DNA from: Lewinella sp. W8
GTDB taxonomy: Bacteria > Bacteroidota > Bacteroidia > Chitinophagales > Saprospiraceae
DNA length: 64,000 nucleotides
NCBI RefSeq assembly: GCF_004375085.3
Contig: NZ_SNAQ03000004.1
Coordinates: 62,001 to 126,000, forward strand
Reading direction: 5' to 3'
Shown piece by piece: positions 52,235-61,089 of this stretch (its first letter is position 1; each line of letters starts with the position of its first letter). The translations under genes and the position numbers were made by a program. The notes beneath the pieces are model-generated. The model did not search any database, was not told where the DNA came from, and saw only the letters and a program-made list of their open reading frames with translations.

Positions 52235-55200
52235 TTAATCCACCACCCGGTCTTCCCGCAGCATTTCCAGGTAGTAGTTGTAGATGAATTTTGGGGTCTT
52301 CTCGTATAGTTTGGCGTACATATCCAGGGCCTCCTGCTTGGCTTCCTTATCGAAGCCGCCGCTGATGCGGTAACGCCCCAGCAGGGCATCCGCGCGTTGC
52401 TCCAGGGTGATGTCTTCTTCGGAAAGTAGTTCCTCAATGATGTGAAGTGCATCTTCGATCTTGGCCGGATTGTGGGCCGCCAGGTAGCGCGCGTGCAGCA
52501 GGCGCGCGCCAAACAGCAGGTCCGGGTTTCCGAGCTCTTCGGCCAGCGCCAGAGCCTCGCTTTCCACGGCCCGCAGTTCTTCCAGTTGACCATCCGCCAG
52601 TAACACCCGGCCCTTTTCTTCCAGGCTGGAGGCCAGTACCAAACGATTATTGGTGCCCCGGGCGATCTCGATGGCCTGGTTGTAATTGCGCAGAGATACG
52701 TCGTGTTGCCCCTGCAGGTAGTAGATATCCCCCAGCGTATTGACGGCCTTGGCCACTCCCTTCCGGTAGCCCAGCTCGCGGCTGATCCGGAGACTGCGAT
52801 CCAGGTGCTGAATGGCCTTGGTGAAGTTGCCGACCACGCTGTTGATGTCACCGATTAGCCCTTCTACCACCGCAAGGCCCTGCCGGTCTCCCAGTTCCTG
52901 GCAAATTTCCAGGTCCCGCTCAAAATACTCCAGGGCAAGCTCGTAGTGGCTCTGGCGCTCGTAGACACTGCCCATACTCCCCAGGCCGATGGCCTGGAGG
53001 CGCTTATTGCCCAACTCTTCGGCCAGGGCCAGTCCCCGCCGGTGGTTTTCCATCGCCTTTTCGTAGCCACCGCTCTCGAAGTAAATAATCCCGAGGTTGG
53101 TGTACAGACTGGCCAGCCCCATGCTGTCGTGGTTGATCTCGTGGCGAGGAATTTGCTCTTCCACTACCCGAATGGCTTCGGCGTAGCGCCCGAGGTTCAT
53201 GTAGGTGAGCCCGAGGTGACTGATGGTTTCCGCCGCACTGGAGGTTCCCGCCTGGCTGAAGCCATCGTCTAGCGATTTTTGGTAGTAGGTGAGCGCCTTT
53301 TGGTAGTGGGCCGTTCGGAAGTACAGGTTACCCATGCTACTGTAGGACTTGGCCAGGCCGAAAATATCGTCTACCGACTCAAAGAGGCCCGCCGCCACGG
53401 TGAGGTAGTCCATGGCCTTCTCGTAGTCGCCCTTCAGCGTGTGGAGGCGCCCCAGGTGGTTGTTGGCCCGTCCCAGCAGGATGATGTCGCGGCTGGACTT
53501 GGCCAGATCCTGGGCCTGTTCGTAGGCTTCCTGGGCTTCTTCCCACCTGCCGACGATCTCCAGCACTTTCCCGCGATTGATGTGGGTATTGACGGTTACT
53601 TCCTGGTCCGACTGCTGACTGATCTTCTCGATGAGGCGCTCGTAGAGATCCAGCGCCTGCTGGTTCTGGTAATTGGCTCGGGCAAAATTGGCAGCTTTGC
53701 CCAGGTACTCAATCGTTTTATCCTTGTCTCCGGATTGCTCGTAGTGGAAAGCCAGATCGACGTACCGTTCCTCAATGCTTTCTCCGTAGAGCTTTTCGAT
53801 GGCGTGGGCAATCTGCTTGTGCAGTTGCTGGAGGCGGGTGGTGAGCTGCATGCCGTACACGGCTTCCCGCAACAGGCTGTGTCGGAAAATATAACGCAGT
53901 TCATTCATGGCGCTCCAGATCTGGCCGCGCTCGGCGGCGGCAATCTGTTCCCGCAGTAGTACCATGATCTCCTCCGTATCGTCGTAGCCCGACTCCTGCC
54001 GCATGACCTCCGACAGCACCGGCACTTCAAACTCCCGCCCGATGACCGCCGCGGCCTTCACGGTTTCCCGCACCATGTCCGAAAGCCGGTCAATTCTCGC
54101 CGTCAGGATGGACGTAATGCTGGTGGACAGCTTGATGCTTTCGTCACTGATGCTCAGTTCCCCCGACCGGTTCCTGACCAGGAGATCATTCTCCCGGAAG
54201 TACGCCAAAATCTGCTCCAGGTAGAAAGGATTGCTGTTGGTAGCGCTCAGCAGGGTTTCGAGGCAATCATCCGCGATGGTGTCTCCCAGGGTGGTTTCCG
54301 CCATCCGGCGCACCGCTTCCGTCGTGAGGGCCGTGATCTCCAGCGAAATCTCCTTGAGCCCCATTTGGCTCCGGGCAAACTCATTGATGAGCCGCGGTTG
54401 CTCTCCGTCGTCGTAGCGACGCGCCGTGGCGATGATCAGCAGGGGAAGGCTTTGGGTTCTGCGAATCAATTCCCGTACGACCATCACGCTATCTTCGTCG
54501 ATCCAGTGAATATCCTCCAGTTCCAGTACCGTGGGGGAGATCATGCACTCCGCAACGAGCAAATTAACGATCGCCGCCACGGTGTTCTGGTAACGGCCCT
54601 GAGCGTCCAGTTGGGTCCAGAGGGAGCCGGGTAAGGTGATACCCAGCAGGGCCGTCAGTACCGATTCCGTACGGTCGAGTTCCTGCAGAACGTCTTCAAC
54701 CTGTTCGTGGTCCGTACGACGCAAAGATTGTTTGATCTGGCTGAGGCGGAACTGAAATCGCCTCAGGTTCTGGGTACTTCCCAGGTCGATGCTCTGGCGG
54801 AACATGCGCCGCAGCAGGTATACGAAGGGATTGAAGGCCTTGCGCAGAATCTGGTCCGAACTTCCGAGCAGCCAGTTGATGGTTTGCCGTTCGTCTAGCT
54901 GCCGTTTTACCTCATGCGTCAGGCGGCTCTTACCGATTCCGGCTTCCCCCACGACGTAAATGATCCCCGCGCGGTCTCCGGAAAACAGCGGCGAAGCAAA
55001 TTTGACCATTTCCTCAATTTCCCGGTCACGGCCAATGAGGTCCCCACCATAGTTGGGTTTCCCCAGGGTTTGTCGTCTCCCGTTCAGGGTGAAGGTGGGC
55101 ACGGCGTCCGGTATCCCCTTGTACTGAATGTTACCCTTTAGCCGGAAGCGAAACTGGGCCGTCTTTGCCAGCTCGCCATCCACCAGAATTTCCTGCCAGT

Positions 55201-56302
55201 CAGCATTGCTCATGATGCGGGCCGCAAGGTTTACGTGGTTACCGACGCAGGCGTACTGCCGGCGTTCTTCCCCACCGATGAAGCCCGTATAGGCGGTCCC
55301 CACGGTCATCCCGATCCGGCAACGGAAGTTGGCGTCGCCGTCTTCCCGGAGCACATCCAGTTTCTCCTGGATGGTCAGGGCAAATTCCATCGCCCGGGCA
55401 GAGTTGTTTTCGTAAGAAACGGGAGCGCCGAAAAAGACCACCATCAGGGATCCTTTATCACCGTAGTCGACTTCCTTGAAGTACCCGCCAAAATCCTGCA
55501 CATGCTGCAGGATGATGGAAGCAAACCGATCTAATTCTTCGTGGGTATTTACCTGATCGAAGGAAATGAAGGTACTCACCACGGTACGGAACTCCCCGGG
55601 AAGGTCGTAGCGCAGGACGGCCGCCGGGAGGAACTGCTCTCCCATACCTTCGTTCTCCTCCCCCGTGAACTGCCGCTGAACCTGAACTTCTTTCGGGTCC
55701 AGCCGGGGGATGTCCGAAACCACGCGGTAGGCGGTATGTTTGACTTCTTCCAACACCATTCCCCGCCCTTCTAGCAGGGTGTGCATCAGTTCGTCAATCA
55801 GTATTTCCTGTTCGTCAGCCAGCATCTGACAATTGGCGGCACTGTTGATGGCTTCCCCCCGAAAGTAAAACGCCTTGAGTTCTTCCCCCACGATGCCGTA
55901 GTTCACGTTTCCGGCCGCCAGACCGGCCTTTACCGCAATGGAAAACTGATCGTCAAACTGCTGCTCCCGGTCTTTGAACAGGGCCCGGGCTTCGTCGGCG
56001 GTCCGCAACAGGTGGAGGGCGTGTTTACGGTTAATTTCCAGGGGGAAGATGGCCGTAAAGGCGTCGCCGGCAAAGTAGGGGATAAATCCCCCACGATCGT
56101 ACATCAAACCTACGAGTGGTTCGAATACCTCATTCAGAATCATGGAAAGCCTTTCGGCACCGCTCAGGCCCTGGTTCATCAGGGATTGAGTGAGTACCGT
56201 GAAGCCCGACAGGTCAATATTGAGCGTAAAGCCCTTAAGTGAACCCGACCATTTTTCGGATTCTACGCGCTGCTGAATGAATAAGGGAACTAGTGACTGC
56301 AA
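52235..56302 (-). CDS. Soluble-adenylyl-cyclase-like protein: two class III cyclase domains, AAA-type ATPase, TPR repeats
   Basis: 1355 residues. Cyclase-like domain C1 (about 24-170) has both metal aspartates (D30 in NIDLSGFT, D80 in FAGDAFTAIF), but the Asn-x3-Arg pair is changed (INSAAN). C2 (about 240-385) has D249, D282 and the intact Asn-x3-Arg in VNLAAR (N358, R362). The base-reading Lys position is not lysine in either domain. An ATPase domain follows with Walker A GEAGIGKS (452-459) and Walker B-like VLELEDIHWIDED. The last 500 residues are TPR repeats (about 12). The order matches animal sAC (ADCY10) and cyanobacterial or myxobacterial relatives. It may make a cyclic nucleotide at one C1-C2 site, or be a signalling ATPase with a lost cyclase. 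Confidence 0.88.
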   Translation of the reverse strand: MQSLVPLFIQQRVESEKWSGSLKGFTLNIDLSGFTVLTQSLMNQGLSGAERLSMILNEVFEPLVGLMYDRGGFIPYFAGDAFTAIFPLEINRKHALHLLRTADEARALFKDREQQFDDQFSIAVKAGLAAGNVNYGIVGEELKAFYFRGEAINSAANCQMLADEQEILIDELMHTLLEGRGMVLEEVKHTAYRVVSDIPRLDPKEVQVQRQFTGEENEGMGEQFLPAAVLRYDLPGEFRTVVSTFISFDQVNTHEELDRFASIILQHVQDFGGYFKEVDYGDKGSLMVVFFGAPVSYENNSARAMEFALTIQEKLDVLREDGDANFRCRIGMTVGTAYTGFIGGEERRQYACVGNHVNLAARIMSNADWQEILVDGELAKTAQFRFRLKGNIQYKGIPDAVPTFTLNGRRQTLGKPNYGGDLIGRDREIEEMVKFASPLFSGDRAGIIYVVGEAGIGKSRLTHEVKRQLDERQTINWLLGSSDQILRKAFNPFVYLLRRMFRQSIDLGSTQNLRRFQFRLSQIKQSLRRTDHEQVEDVLQELDRTESVLTALLGITLPGSLWTQLDAQGRYQNTVAAIVNLLVAECMISPTVLELEDIHWIDEDSVMVVRELIRRTQSLPLLIIATARRYDDGEQPRLINEFARSQMGLKEISLEITALTTEAVRRMAETTLGDTIADDCLETLLSATNSNPFYLEQILAYFRENDLLVRNRSGELSISDESIKLSTSITSILTARIDRLSDMVRETVKAAAVIGREFEVPVLSEVMRQESGYDDTEEIMVLLREQIAAAERGQIWSAMNELRYIFRHSLLREAVYGMQLTTRLQQLHKQIAHAIEKLYGESIEERYVDLAFHYEQSGDKDKTIEYLGKAANFARANYQNQQALDLYERLIEKISQQSDQEVTVNTHINRGKVLEIVGRWEEAQEAYEQAQDLAKSSRDIILLGRANNHLGRLHTLKGDYEKAMDYLTVAAGLFESVDDIFGLAKSYSSMGNLYFRTAHYQKALTYYQKSLDDGFSQAGTSSAAETISHLGLTYMNLGRYAEAIRVVEEQIPRHEINHDSMGLASLYTNLGIIYFESGGYEKAMENHRRGLALAEELGNKRLQAIGLGSMGSVYERQSHYELALEYFERDLEICQELGDRQGLAVVEGLIGDINSVVGNFTKAIQHLDRSLRISRELGYRKGVAKAVNTLGDIYYLQGQHDVSLRNYNQAIEIARGTNNRLVLASSLEEKGRVLLADGQLEELRAVESEALALAEELGNPDLLFGARLLHARYLAAHNPAKIEDALHIIEELLSEEDITLEQRADALLGRYRISGGFDKEAKQEALDMYAKLYEKTPKFIYNYYLEMLREDRVVD

Positions 56303-56467
56303 AGCGTCGGGAAGCTAAATTGAGGTGGCTAAAGATAGGATATGCACCCCTCTAAATTAGGGTTTTGGGCCTTGGCAAGTCGAAAAATGCTCAGAAACAT
56401 CCAGGCCGCAACCGCCAATGGGCGTATATCATGGCGGGGAAGATGATCCAATTCGGCGTTCCCTACC

Positions 56468-56502
56468 AAAAAAAGACGGCCACTTGCGTTCGCAAGTGGC
56501 CG
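56468..56502 (-). terminator. Strong Rho-independent terminator
   Basis: CGGCCACTTGCG pairs perfectly with CGCAAGTGGCCG over a 2-nt gap, and on the minus strand TCTTTTTTT follows. It lies 108 bp past the micro-ORF and about 360 bp past the anti-sigma gene stop. Confidence 0.85.
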
Positions 56503-56609
56503 AAGCGGGAAGATTTTTTTCGAAACTCAGACTAATTCTACAACGGGGTCAATTCAGAATAAATGGGTGTACTTCAGGATTTGGCCGTCTGATTATCCGA
56601 ATATTCCCC

Positions 56610-56702
56610 TTAATAGTAGCGAGCTCCATCTAGGATAGCGGAGGACAAACACAGTCCACCAGCAATTGCACAAGCTACCAGGAAGGCATACAAGATTGTC
56701 AT
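56610..56702 (-). CDS. Candidate 30-residue hydrophobic micro-protein
   Basis: An ATG-started frame encoding MTILYAFLVACAIAGGLCL followed by SSAILDGARYY. It has one membrane-like helix and a short polar end, the shape of bacterial single-helix membrane peptides. It is followed by the strong terminator at 56468-56502, which otherwise has no close upstream gene. There is no recognisable family or Shine-Dalgarno sequence, so it may be chance. Confidence 0.3.
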   Translation of the reverse strand: MTILYAFLVACAIAGGLCLSSAILDGARYY

Positions 56703-56858
56703 GTGGTACGTAGATTAAAAAGTGACAGTTGACGATCTTGTCCATGGGAAGGCCCTCAATGTACTGAAAGTCAATACACTTTTCCAAGGGCGTAAATAAT
56801 TTAGCCGAAAATTTATTCCAGCTTAACCTTTGGGGAGGTTCGCCCCGTGCGTTTGTCG

Positions 56859-57638
56859 CTACTCGTTGATGACGAATTGCGCCTCCGCCACCAGGTCCTC
56901 AGAGGGTACCGCCGGCAGCACCGGCTGGCCAATCGGCCAGTGAAAAACCCGCAACGTGTCGTTGCCCCCATCCAGTTCCAGGGGATACAATGTATGCTGC
57001 CCTTCGTGGGTGATTTCAAGCGCGGGAATGACTTCCCGTCCGCTGCCCATCACAATGAAATAAGCGTGTCCGTCGGCTGGGGGATTGAAATCCGACAGGT
57101 CAATCAACACGGTCTTTCGGTTGGGAAAGTGGTGCACCTGAAGGTGCCCGACCTTGGCGTCCTTCCGTAAGGTTTGTAGCGTAGCCCAGTCCAGTGCGCC
57201 TTCTTCCAAATGCTGGAGGGCAATCTGGTGAGTATTCTCGTCCTGGGCGTGGAGCGCGCGCTCTTTGACCAGTTCGCTATGATTAAGCTGGTTGGACCGA
57301 AACAGGTACCCCGACAGGAGTAATAAGAGAAAACAAGCCGCCGAAAGCGCGTACCGCCAGATGGTAAGCGTATGGTTCCGCTCGGTCATGGCCATGATCA
57401 CTTCGTGATCGAGGTTGTCGTACTCTTCCTGGTGGCGGGTCTTCCGCCCCCGGGCGGGAGGTAAGATGTTCTTGGCTTCCGCGTAGGCACTCATTTCTGC
57501 CTCCAGCCGGGCAATTTCCTGCTTGATGTGAGGGTGCTCCTCCGCCATTCTCATGATGAGATTGCTTTCGTCCCGGTCCGTAAGTCCGAGTACGTATTGC
57601 TCTAACAGTCCACTTCGTTTGAGTTCTTCGCTGCTCAT
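56859..57638 (-). CDS. Anti-sigma factor, RskA-like
   Basis: 259 residues. The cytoplasmic N-terminus (LLEQYVLGLTDRDESNLIMRMAEEHPHIKQEI) is the anti-sigma helical domain of the RskA type, without the zinc H-x3-C-x2-C motif. One membrane helix lies at about 93-113 (IWRYALSAACFLLLLLSGYLF), then a coiled segment, and the periplasmic RskA domain (LIDLSDFNPPADGHAYFIVMGSGREV, TLRVFHWPIGQPVLPAV). It would hold an ECF sigma factor until a signal is sensed, but no ECF gene is next to it; the gene upstream is fabH. An alternative is a sigma gene elsewhere. Confidence 0.8.
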   Translation of the reverse strand: MSSEELKRSGLLEQYVLGLTDRDESNLIMRMAEEHPHIKQEIARLEAEMSAYAEAKNILPPARGRKTRHQEEYDNLDHEVIMAMTERNHTLTIWRYALSAACFLLLLLSGYLFRSNQLNHSELVKERALHAQDENTHQIALQHLEEGALDWATLQTLRKDAKVGHLQVHHFPNRKTVLIDLSDFNPPADGHAYFIVMGSGREVIPALEITHEGQHTLYPLELDGGNDTLRVFHWPIGQPVLPAVPSEDLVAEAQFVINE

Positions 57639-57838
57639 TAGGGGTTAAGCCACTTTGAAGTCGTTGGTATTGGTCGAATCGCGGCATAGAACGCTGCGCT
57701 TCACTACTTATAACAAAGCAAGCACAAATTGTTCCCCTAAAAGCTCACTTTCGGCAGATTCTGTGAAAATCAGGCTATTCTACACCCCAAAGGAACGGAA
57801 TTCGGCCCATTTTCAACAATACTTACACGCGACAAATT

Positions 57839-58849
57839 TTATTTTCCTACCGCACTTCCGTCGTAGGCCCACTTCAGGTAAAGCGCCCCCCAGGTAAATC
57901 CTCCTCCGAAGGCCGTGAGGATAATATCATCACCCTTCTTAAGCTGGGATTCATAATCCCACAAACAAAGGGGAAGTGTCCCGGCGGTGGTGTTACCGTA
58001 CTTCTCAATGTTGATCATCACCTTGTCCAAAGGAAAGTCAACCATCTTGCTGATGGTCTGGATGATCCGGATGTTCGCCTGATGGGGAACCAGCCAATCC
58101 AGGCTATCGTTGTCCAGGCCGTTGCGGGCCATCACCTTTTGCACCACGTCCGTCATGCCGGTTACGGCCGCCTTAAAGACCGGCCGGCCGTTCTGGCGTA
58201 CGAAGTGCTCGCGGGCCATTACGGTGTCAACCGTGGCGGGCTTACGGGAGCCTCCCGCAACCAGGTACAGAAACTTTTCACCACTACCGTCTGCGTGGTG
58301 CTGGTAGTCAATGATCCCCGTGTCTTCGGTGGTGGGCTCCAGCATTACCGCTCCGCAGCCATCGCCGAAGATTACGCAGGTCGTCCGGTCCGTGTAATCA
58401 ATAATGGAAGACATCTTGTCTGCCCCAACTACGATTACCTTTTTGTGCTTTCCACCTTCAACCATCTTGGCCCCCACCGTCAGGGCGTACAAAAAGCCAC
58501 TACAGGCCGCGTTGACGTCAAAGCCGAAGGAGTTGGTCAGGCCCGCCTTGTAAGCAGCAATGTTTGCGGTGTCGGGAAAGATGGCATCTCCGGTGACCGT
58601 GGCACAGATCACTAACTCTACGTCTTCCGGAGCAGTATTGGTCTTTTTTAGCAGCCCCTTAATGGCTTCTGCTACCATGACGGAAGTACCCTGCTCCTCT
58701 CCCTTCAGGATGTGGCGGGTCTTGATTCCGGTTCTGGTCGTGATCCACTCATCGTTTGTGTCTACAATGGTGGCGAGTTCATCGTTGGTCAGGATATAAT
58801 CCGGCAGGTAGCCGAAAACCCCAGTGATGGCCGCGCGAACTTGGCTCAT
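57839..58849 (-). CDS. fabH: 3-oxoacyl-ACP synthase III (KAS III)
   Basis: 336 residues. It condenses acetyl-CoA (or another primer) with malonyl-ACP to start fatty acid synthesis. Catalytic Cys lies in VNAACSGFLYAL, His in VPHQANIRI and Asn in YGNTTAGTLPL, the complete KAS III triad; GGSRKP and TRTGIKTRHI also fit. The ATG at 58849 is preferred to 58906 because the protein then begins MSQVRAAITGVFGYLPDYIL, and a promoter-like TATCTTG (58876-58882) lies between the two starts. This copy is separated from other fab genes, so it may be one of several paralogues. Confidence 0.93.
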   Translation of the reverse strand: MSQVRAAITGVFGYLPDYILTNDELATIVDTNDEWITTRTGIKTRHILKGEEQGTSVMVAEAIKGLLKKTNTAPEDVELVICATVTGDAIFPDTANIAAYKAGLTNSFGFDVNAACSGFLYALTVGAKMVEGGKHKKVIVVGADKMSSIIDYTDRTTCVIFGDGCGAVMLEPTTEDTGIIDYQHHADGSGEKFLYLVAGGSRKPATVDTVMAREHFVRQNGRPVFKAAVTGMTDVVQKVMARNGLDNDSLDWLVPHQANIRIIQTISKMVDFPLDKVMINIEKYGNTTAGTLPLCLWDYESQLKKGDDIILTAFGGGFTWGALYLKWAYDGSAVGK

Positions 58850-59067
58850 TTTGGTATACTTTCTGTTAGGGCGCGCAAGATACACGTTCAGGAACTCCCT
58901 AAACAAAGGATTTACCCAACTTAATGCCGACGGCTAGCGTGGGATATTACCGGAACCGAACCGGAAAATCTGGTTAAATCTGACGACTAAAGCTCCACCT
59001 TCGGGCAACGTAACCACGAAATCCAGTCCCTCATATCCCCCAACCTCCACTGGCTAAGGGAGACGCA

Positions 59068-60639
59068 CTAGGCTGCGTCCTCCTTTGGTGGTTCAGGAGT
59101 ACCCAGCTCACTGAAGTCACTCAACAGCAGCAGGCCCAGGAAGGTAAGTAAGCCGTTGAAGGCGAGGATCAGGAAACCAAACTGAAAGCCCCGGAGTAAC
59201 TGCTCAGAATAAAAATCTACCAGCATGGAAATGATGGGGGCGGCCAGGCAGACCAACAGCAGGGCCGGCAGCTCGAAGTTTCCAATCCGTACCTGTTCCC
59301 GTACCCGGAGCCGGGTAAACAATCCGAAGGCAAAAAGCCCCAAAAGCGGGCCATAAGTGTATCCGGCAGCCTTGAACAGGCTGTTAATCACCGCCCGGTC
59401 ACCAATCAGGCTAAAGGCCATAATGACCGAAAACAACAAGACCGAAAACCCGACGTGTACCAGCAGTCGCTTGCGTCGATTATCTAAAGCCCGGGCAGCA
59501 TCTGCTTCACCGTCACCGGTCACTTCCTCTTCCCGCATCCCCAGAAAGTCAACGCAGAAGGAGGTAGTCAGGGCCGTCAGGGCGCTGTCGGCACTCGAGT
59601 AAGCCGCCGCGATCAGTCCGAGGACAAACACGATCCCCGCAGCGGGAGGAAGGTGCCGGAGAGCAACCGTGGGGTACAGCTGATCCGAAGCGGACGGAAT
59701 TTCCAGGCCCACGTTGGCCGCGTAGATGTACAGCAGCGCCCCCAGGGCCAGAAAGAGCAGATTGGCAAAAATCAGTACGATGCTGAAGGTCGCCATGTTC
59801 TTCTGGGCGTCGCGGAAGTTGGGCATGCTCAGGTTCTTCTGCATCATGTCCTGGTCCAGTCCCGTCATCACGATGGTAATCAGGGCACCACTCAGGAACT
59901 GCTTGAAGAAGTTATTGGGGTCCGTCCACCCTCCCTCAAAAAAGAACATTTGCCCGTACTCACTATTCTGAATCAGACTGACCATTCCGCTGAGGTCCGT
60001 TTCCAGGGCCTGCCCCACGTAATAGACCGTGAGTCCGGCCGCCAGCAGCATACAAACCGTTTGCAGGGCGTCGGTATAGACAATGGTTTTAATCCCTCCG
60101 TTAAAGGTATACAGCCAGATCAGCACAATGGCGCTGGCTACCGTCACGGCAAAGGGAATACCCAGTGGCCCGGTAACGAACTCCTGCAGGACGATGGCCA
60201 CCAGAAAGAGGCGAAAGGACGCCCCGATGGTCCGGGAAAGCAGAAAGTAAAAGGCGCCGACTTTGTAGGATTGTGGACCGATGCGCTCCCGCAGATACTC
60301 ATAAATACTCGTCAGCCCCAGTCGATAATAAAGGGGCAGTAACACGAGGGCGATGAACAGATAGCCCAGCAAGTAGCCCAAAACCACCTGCATGTAGCTA
60401 AACGCCTGGTTGACGCCTCCCGCCCCCACCGCTCCGGGAACACTGATGAAGGTCACCCCGGAAAGACTGGCCCCAATCATACCGATGGCCACCAGCGGCC
60501 ACGGCGACTTGCGACCCGCGAGGAAAAACGCGGCGTTATCGCTGTCGCGACGACTGGTGAAGTAAGAGACCAGAATGAGGACGGCAAAGTACCCCGCAAT
60601 GATCCCCAAAATGGCAATTGGACTAAGGGATGCGTTCAT
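59068..60639 (-). CDS. Sodium:solute symporter (SSS family)
   Basis: 523 residues with about 13 membrane helices of the LeuT-like SSS fold. Family signatures are GRKSPWPLVAIGMIGASLSGVTFISVPGAVG, GGIKTIVYTDALQ and, in helix 8, AAAYSSADSALTALTTSFCVDFLG, which holds the sodium-site serine/threonine residues. The Bacteroidota subgroup lacks a defined substrate; sugars, sialic acid or carboxylates are possible. It follows thioredoxin on the same strand by 105 bp. Confidence 0.9.
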   Translation of the reverse strand: MNASLSPIAILGIIAGYFAVLILVSYFTSRRDSDNAAFFLAGRKSPWPLVAIGMIGASLSGVTFISVPGAVGAGGVNQAFSYMQVVLGYLLGYLFIALVLLPLYYRLGLTSIYEYLRERIGPQSYKVGAFYFLLSRTIGASFRLFLVAIVLQEFVTGPLGIPFAVTVASAIVLIWLYTFNGGIKTIVYTDALQTVCMLLAAGLTVYYVGQALETDLSGMVSLIQNSEYGQMFFFEGGWTDPNNFFKQFLSGALITIVMTGLDQDMMQKNLSMPNFRDAQKNMATFSIVLIFANLLFLALGALLYIYAANVGLEIPSASDQLYPTVALRHLPPAAGIVFVLGLIAAAYSSADSALTALTTSFCVDFLGMREEEVTGDGEADAARALDNRRKRLLVHVGFSVLLFSVIMAFSLIGDRAVINSLFKAAGYTYGPLLGLFAFGLFTRLRVREQVRIGNFELPALLLVCLAAPIISMLVDFYSEQLLRGFQFGFLILAFNGLLTFLGLLLLSDFSELGTPEPPKEDAA

Positions 60640-60744
60640 ATAGACTGCCGCAATTTATGTAAGGAACGCGACTTGCAAAATTTTAGTCGCTTCATCACCA
60701 AAAAAATTGCGCCCGATCCAACATCCGGCAACTACCCTAAAGGC

Positions 60745-61059
60745 TTAGGCCCGAAGCTTGTCCAACTCTGCCTTCAGGGTGCCCAGGCTTTGCACACCCG
60801 CAGCCCGATACTTGAGTTCTCCGCGCTGAAAAATCATCGTGGTGGGCATCGCCGTAACGCCCAGTTTCTGACAGATGGCCTCGTTCTGATCGACGTCAAT
60901 TTTCACCAGTCGCAGATCGTCCCCTTCATCGCTTTTGAGTTGCTGCAGAATGGGAGAATAAGCGTGGCAGGGGCCGCACCAGGTAGCGAAAAAATCAATT
61001 AATACCGGCGTTTCCCCGTTGATCAGGTCGCGGAAGGAGGTTTGCTGTTTCTTGCTCAT
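60745..61059 (-). CDS. Thioredoxin
   Basis: 104 residues with the redox motif WCGPC in DFFATWCGPCHAYSPIL, the cis-proline in GVTAMPTTMIF and the KIDVDQNEAICQKLG strand-helix, all standard for thioredoxin. HAYSP in place of the usual KAIAP after the CxxC is the only oddity. The ATG at 61059 gives the normal N-terminus (an in-frame ATG at 61080 adds seven residues). It starts 30 bp after the SPOR lipoprotein gene, so the two are probably co-transcribed. Confidence 0.94.
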   Translation of the reverse strand: MSKKQQTSFRDLINGETPVLIDFFATWCGPCHAYSPILQQLKSDEGDDLRLVKIDVDQNEAICQKLGVTAMPTTMIFQRGELKYRAAGVQSLGTLKAELDKLRA

Positions 61060-61089
61060 GATTTTTCTCTGGAAAACCATTCGGGGGGC

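Larger units (their letters stand above)
56303..56858. other. Intergenic space with terminator and a candidate micro-ORF
   Basis: 556 bp between the cyclase-like gene and the anti-sigma gene, both minus-strand. It holds the terminator at 56468-56502 and the 30-codon frame at 56610-56702. The segment 56703-56858 is AT-rich and may contain a promoter for the micro-ORF or for the cyclase-like gene, but no full TTG/TAnnTTTG pair is seen. Confidence 0.4.
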
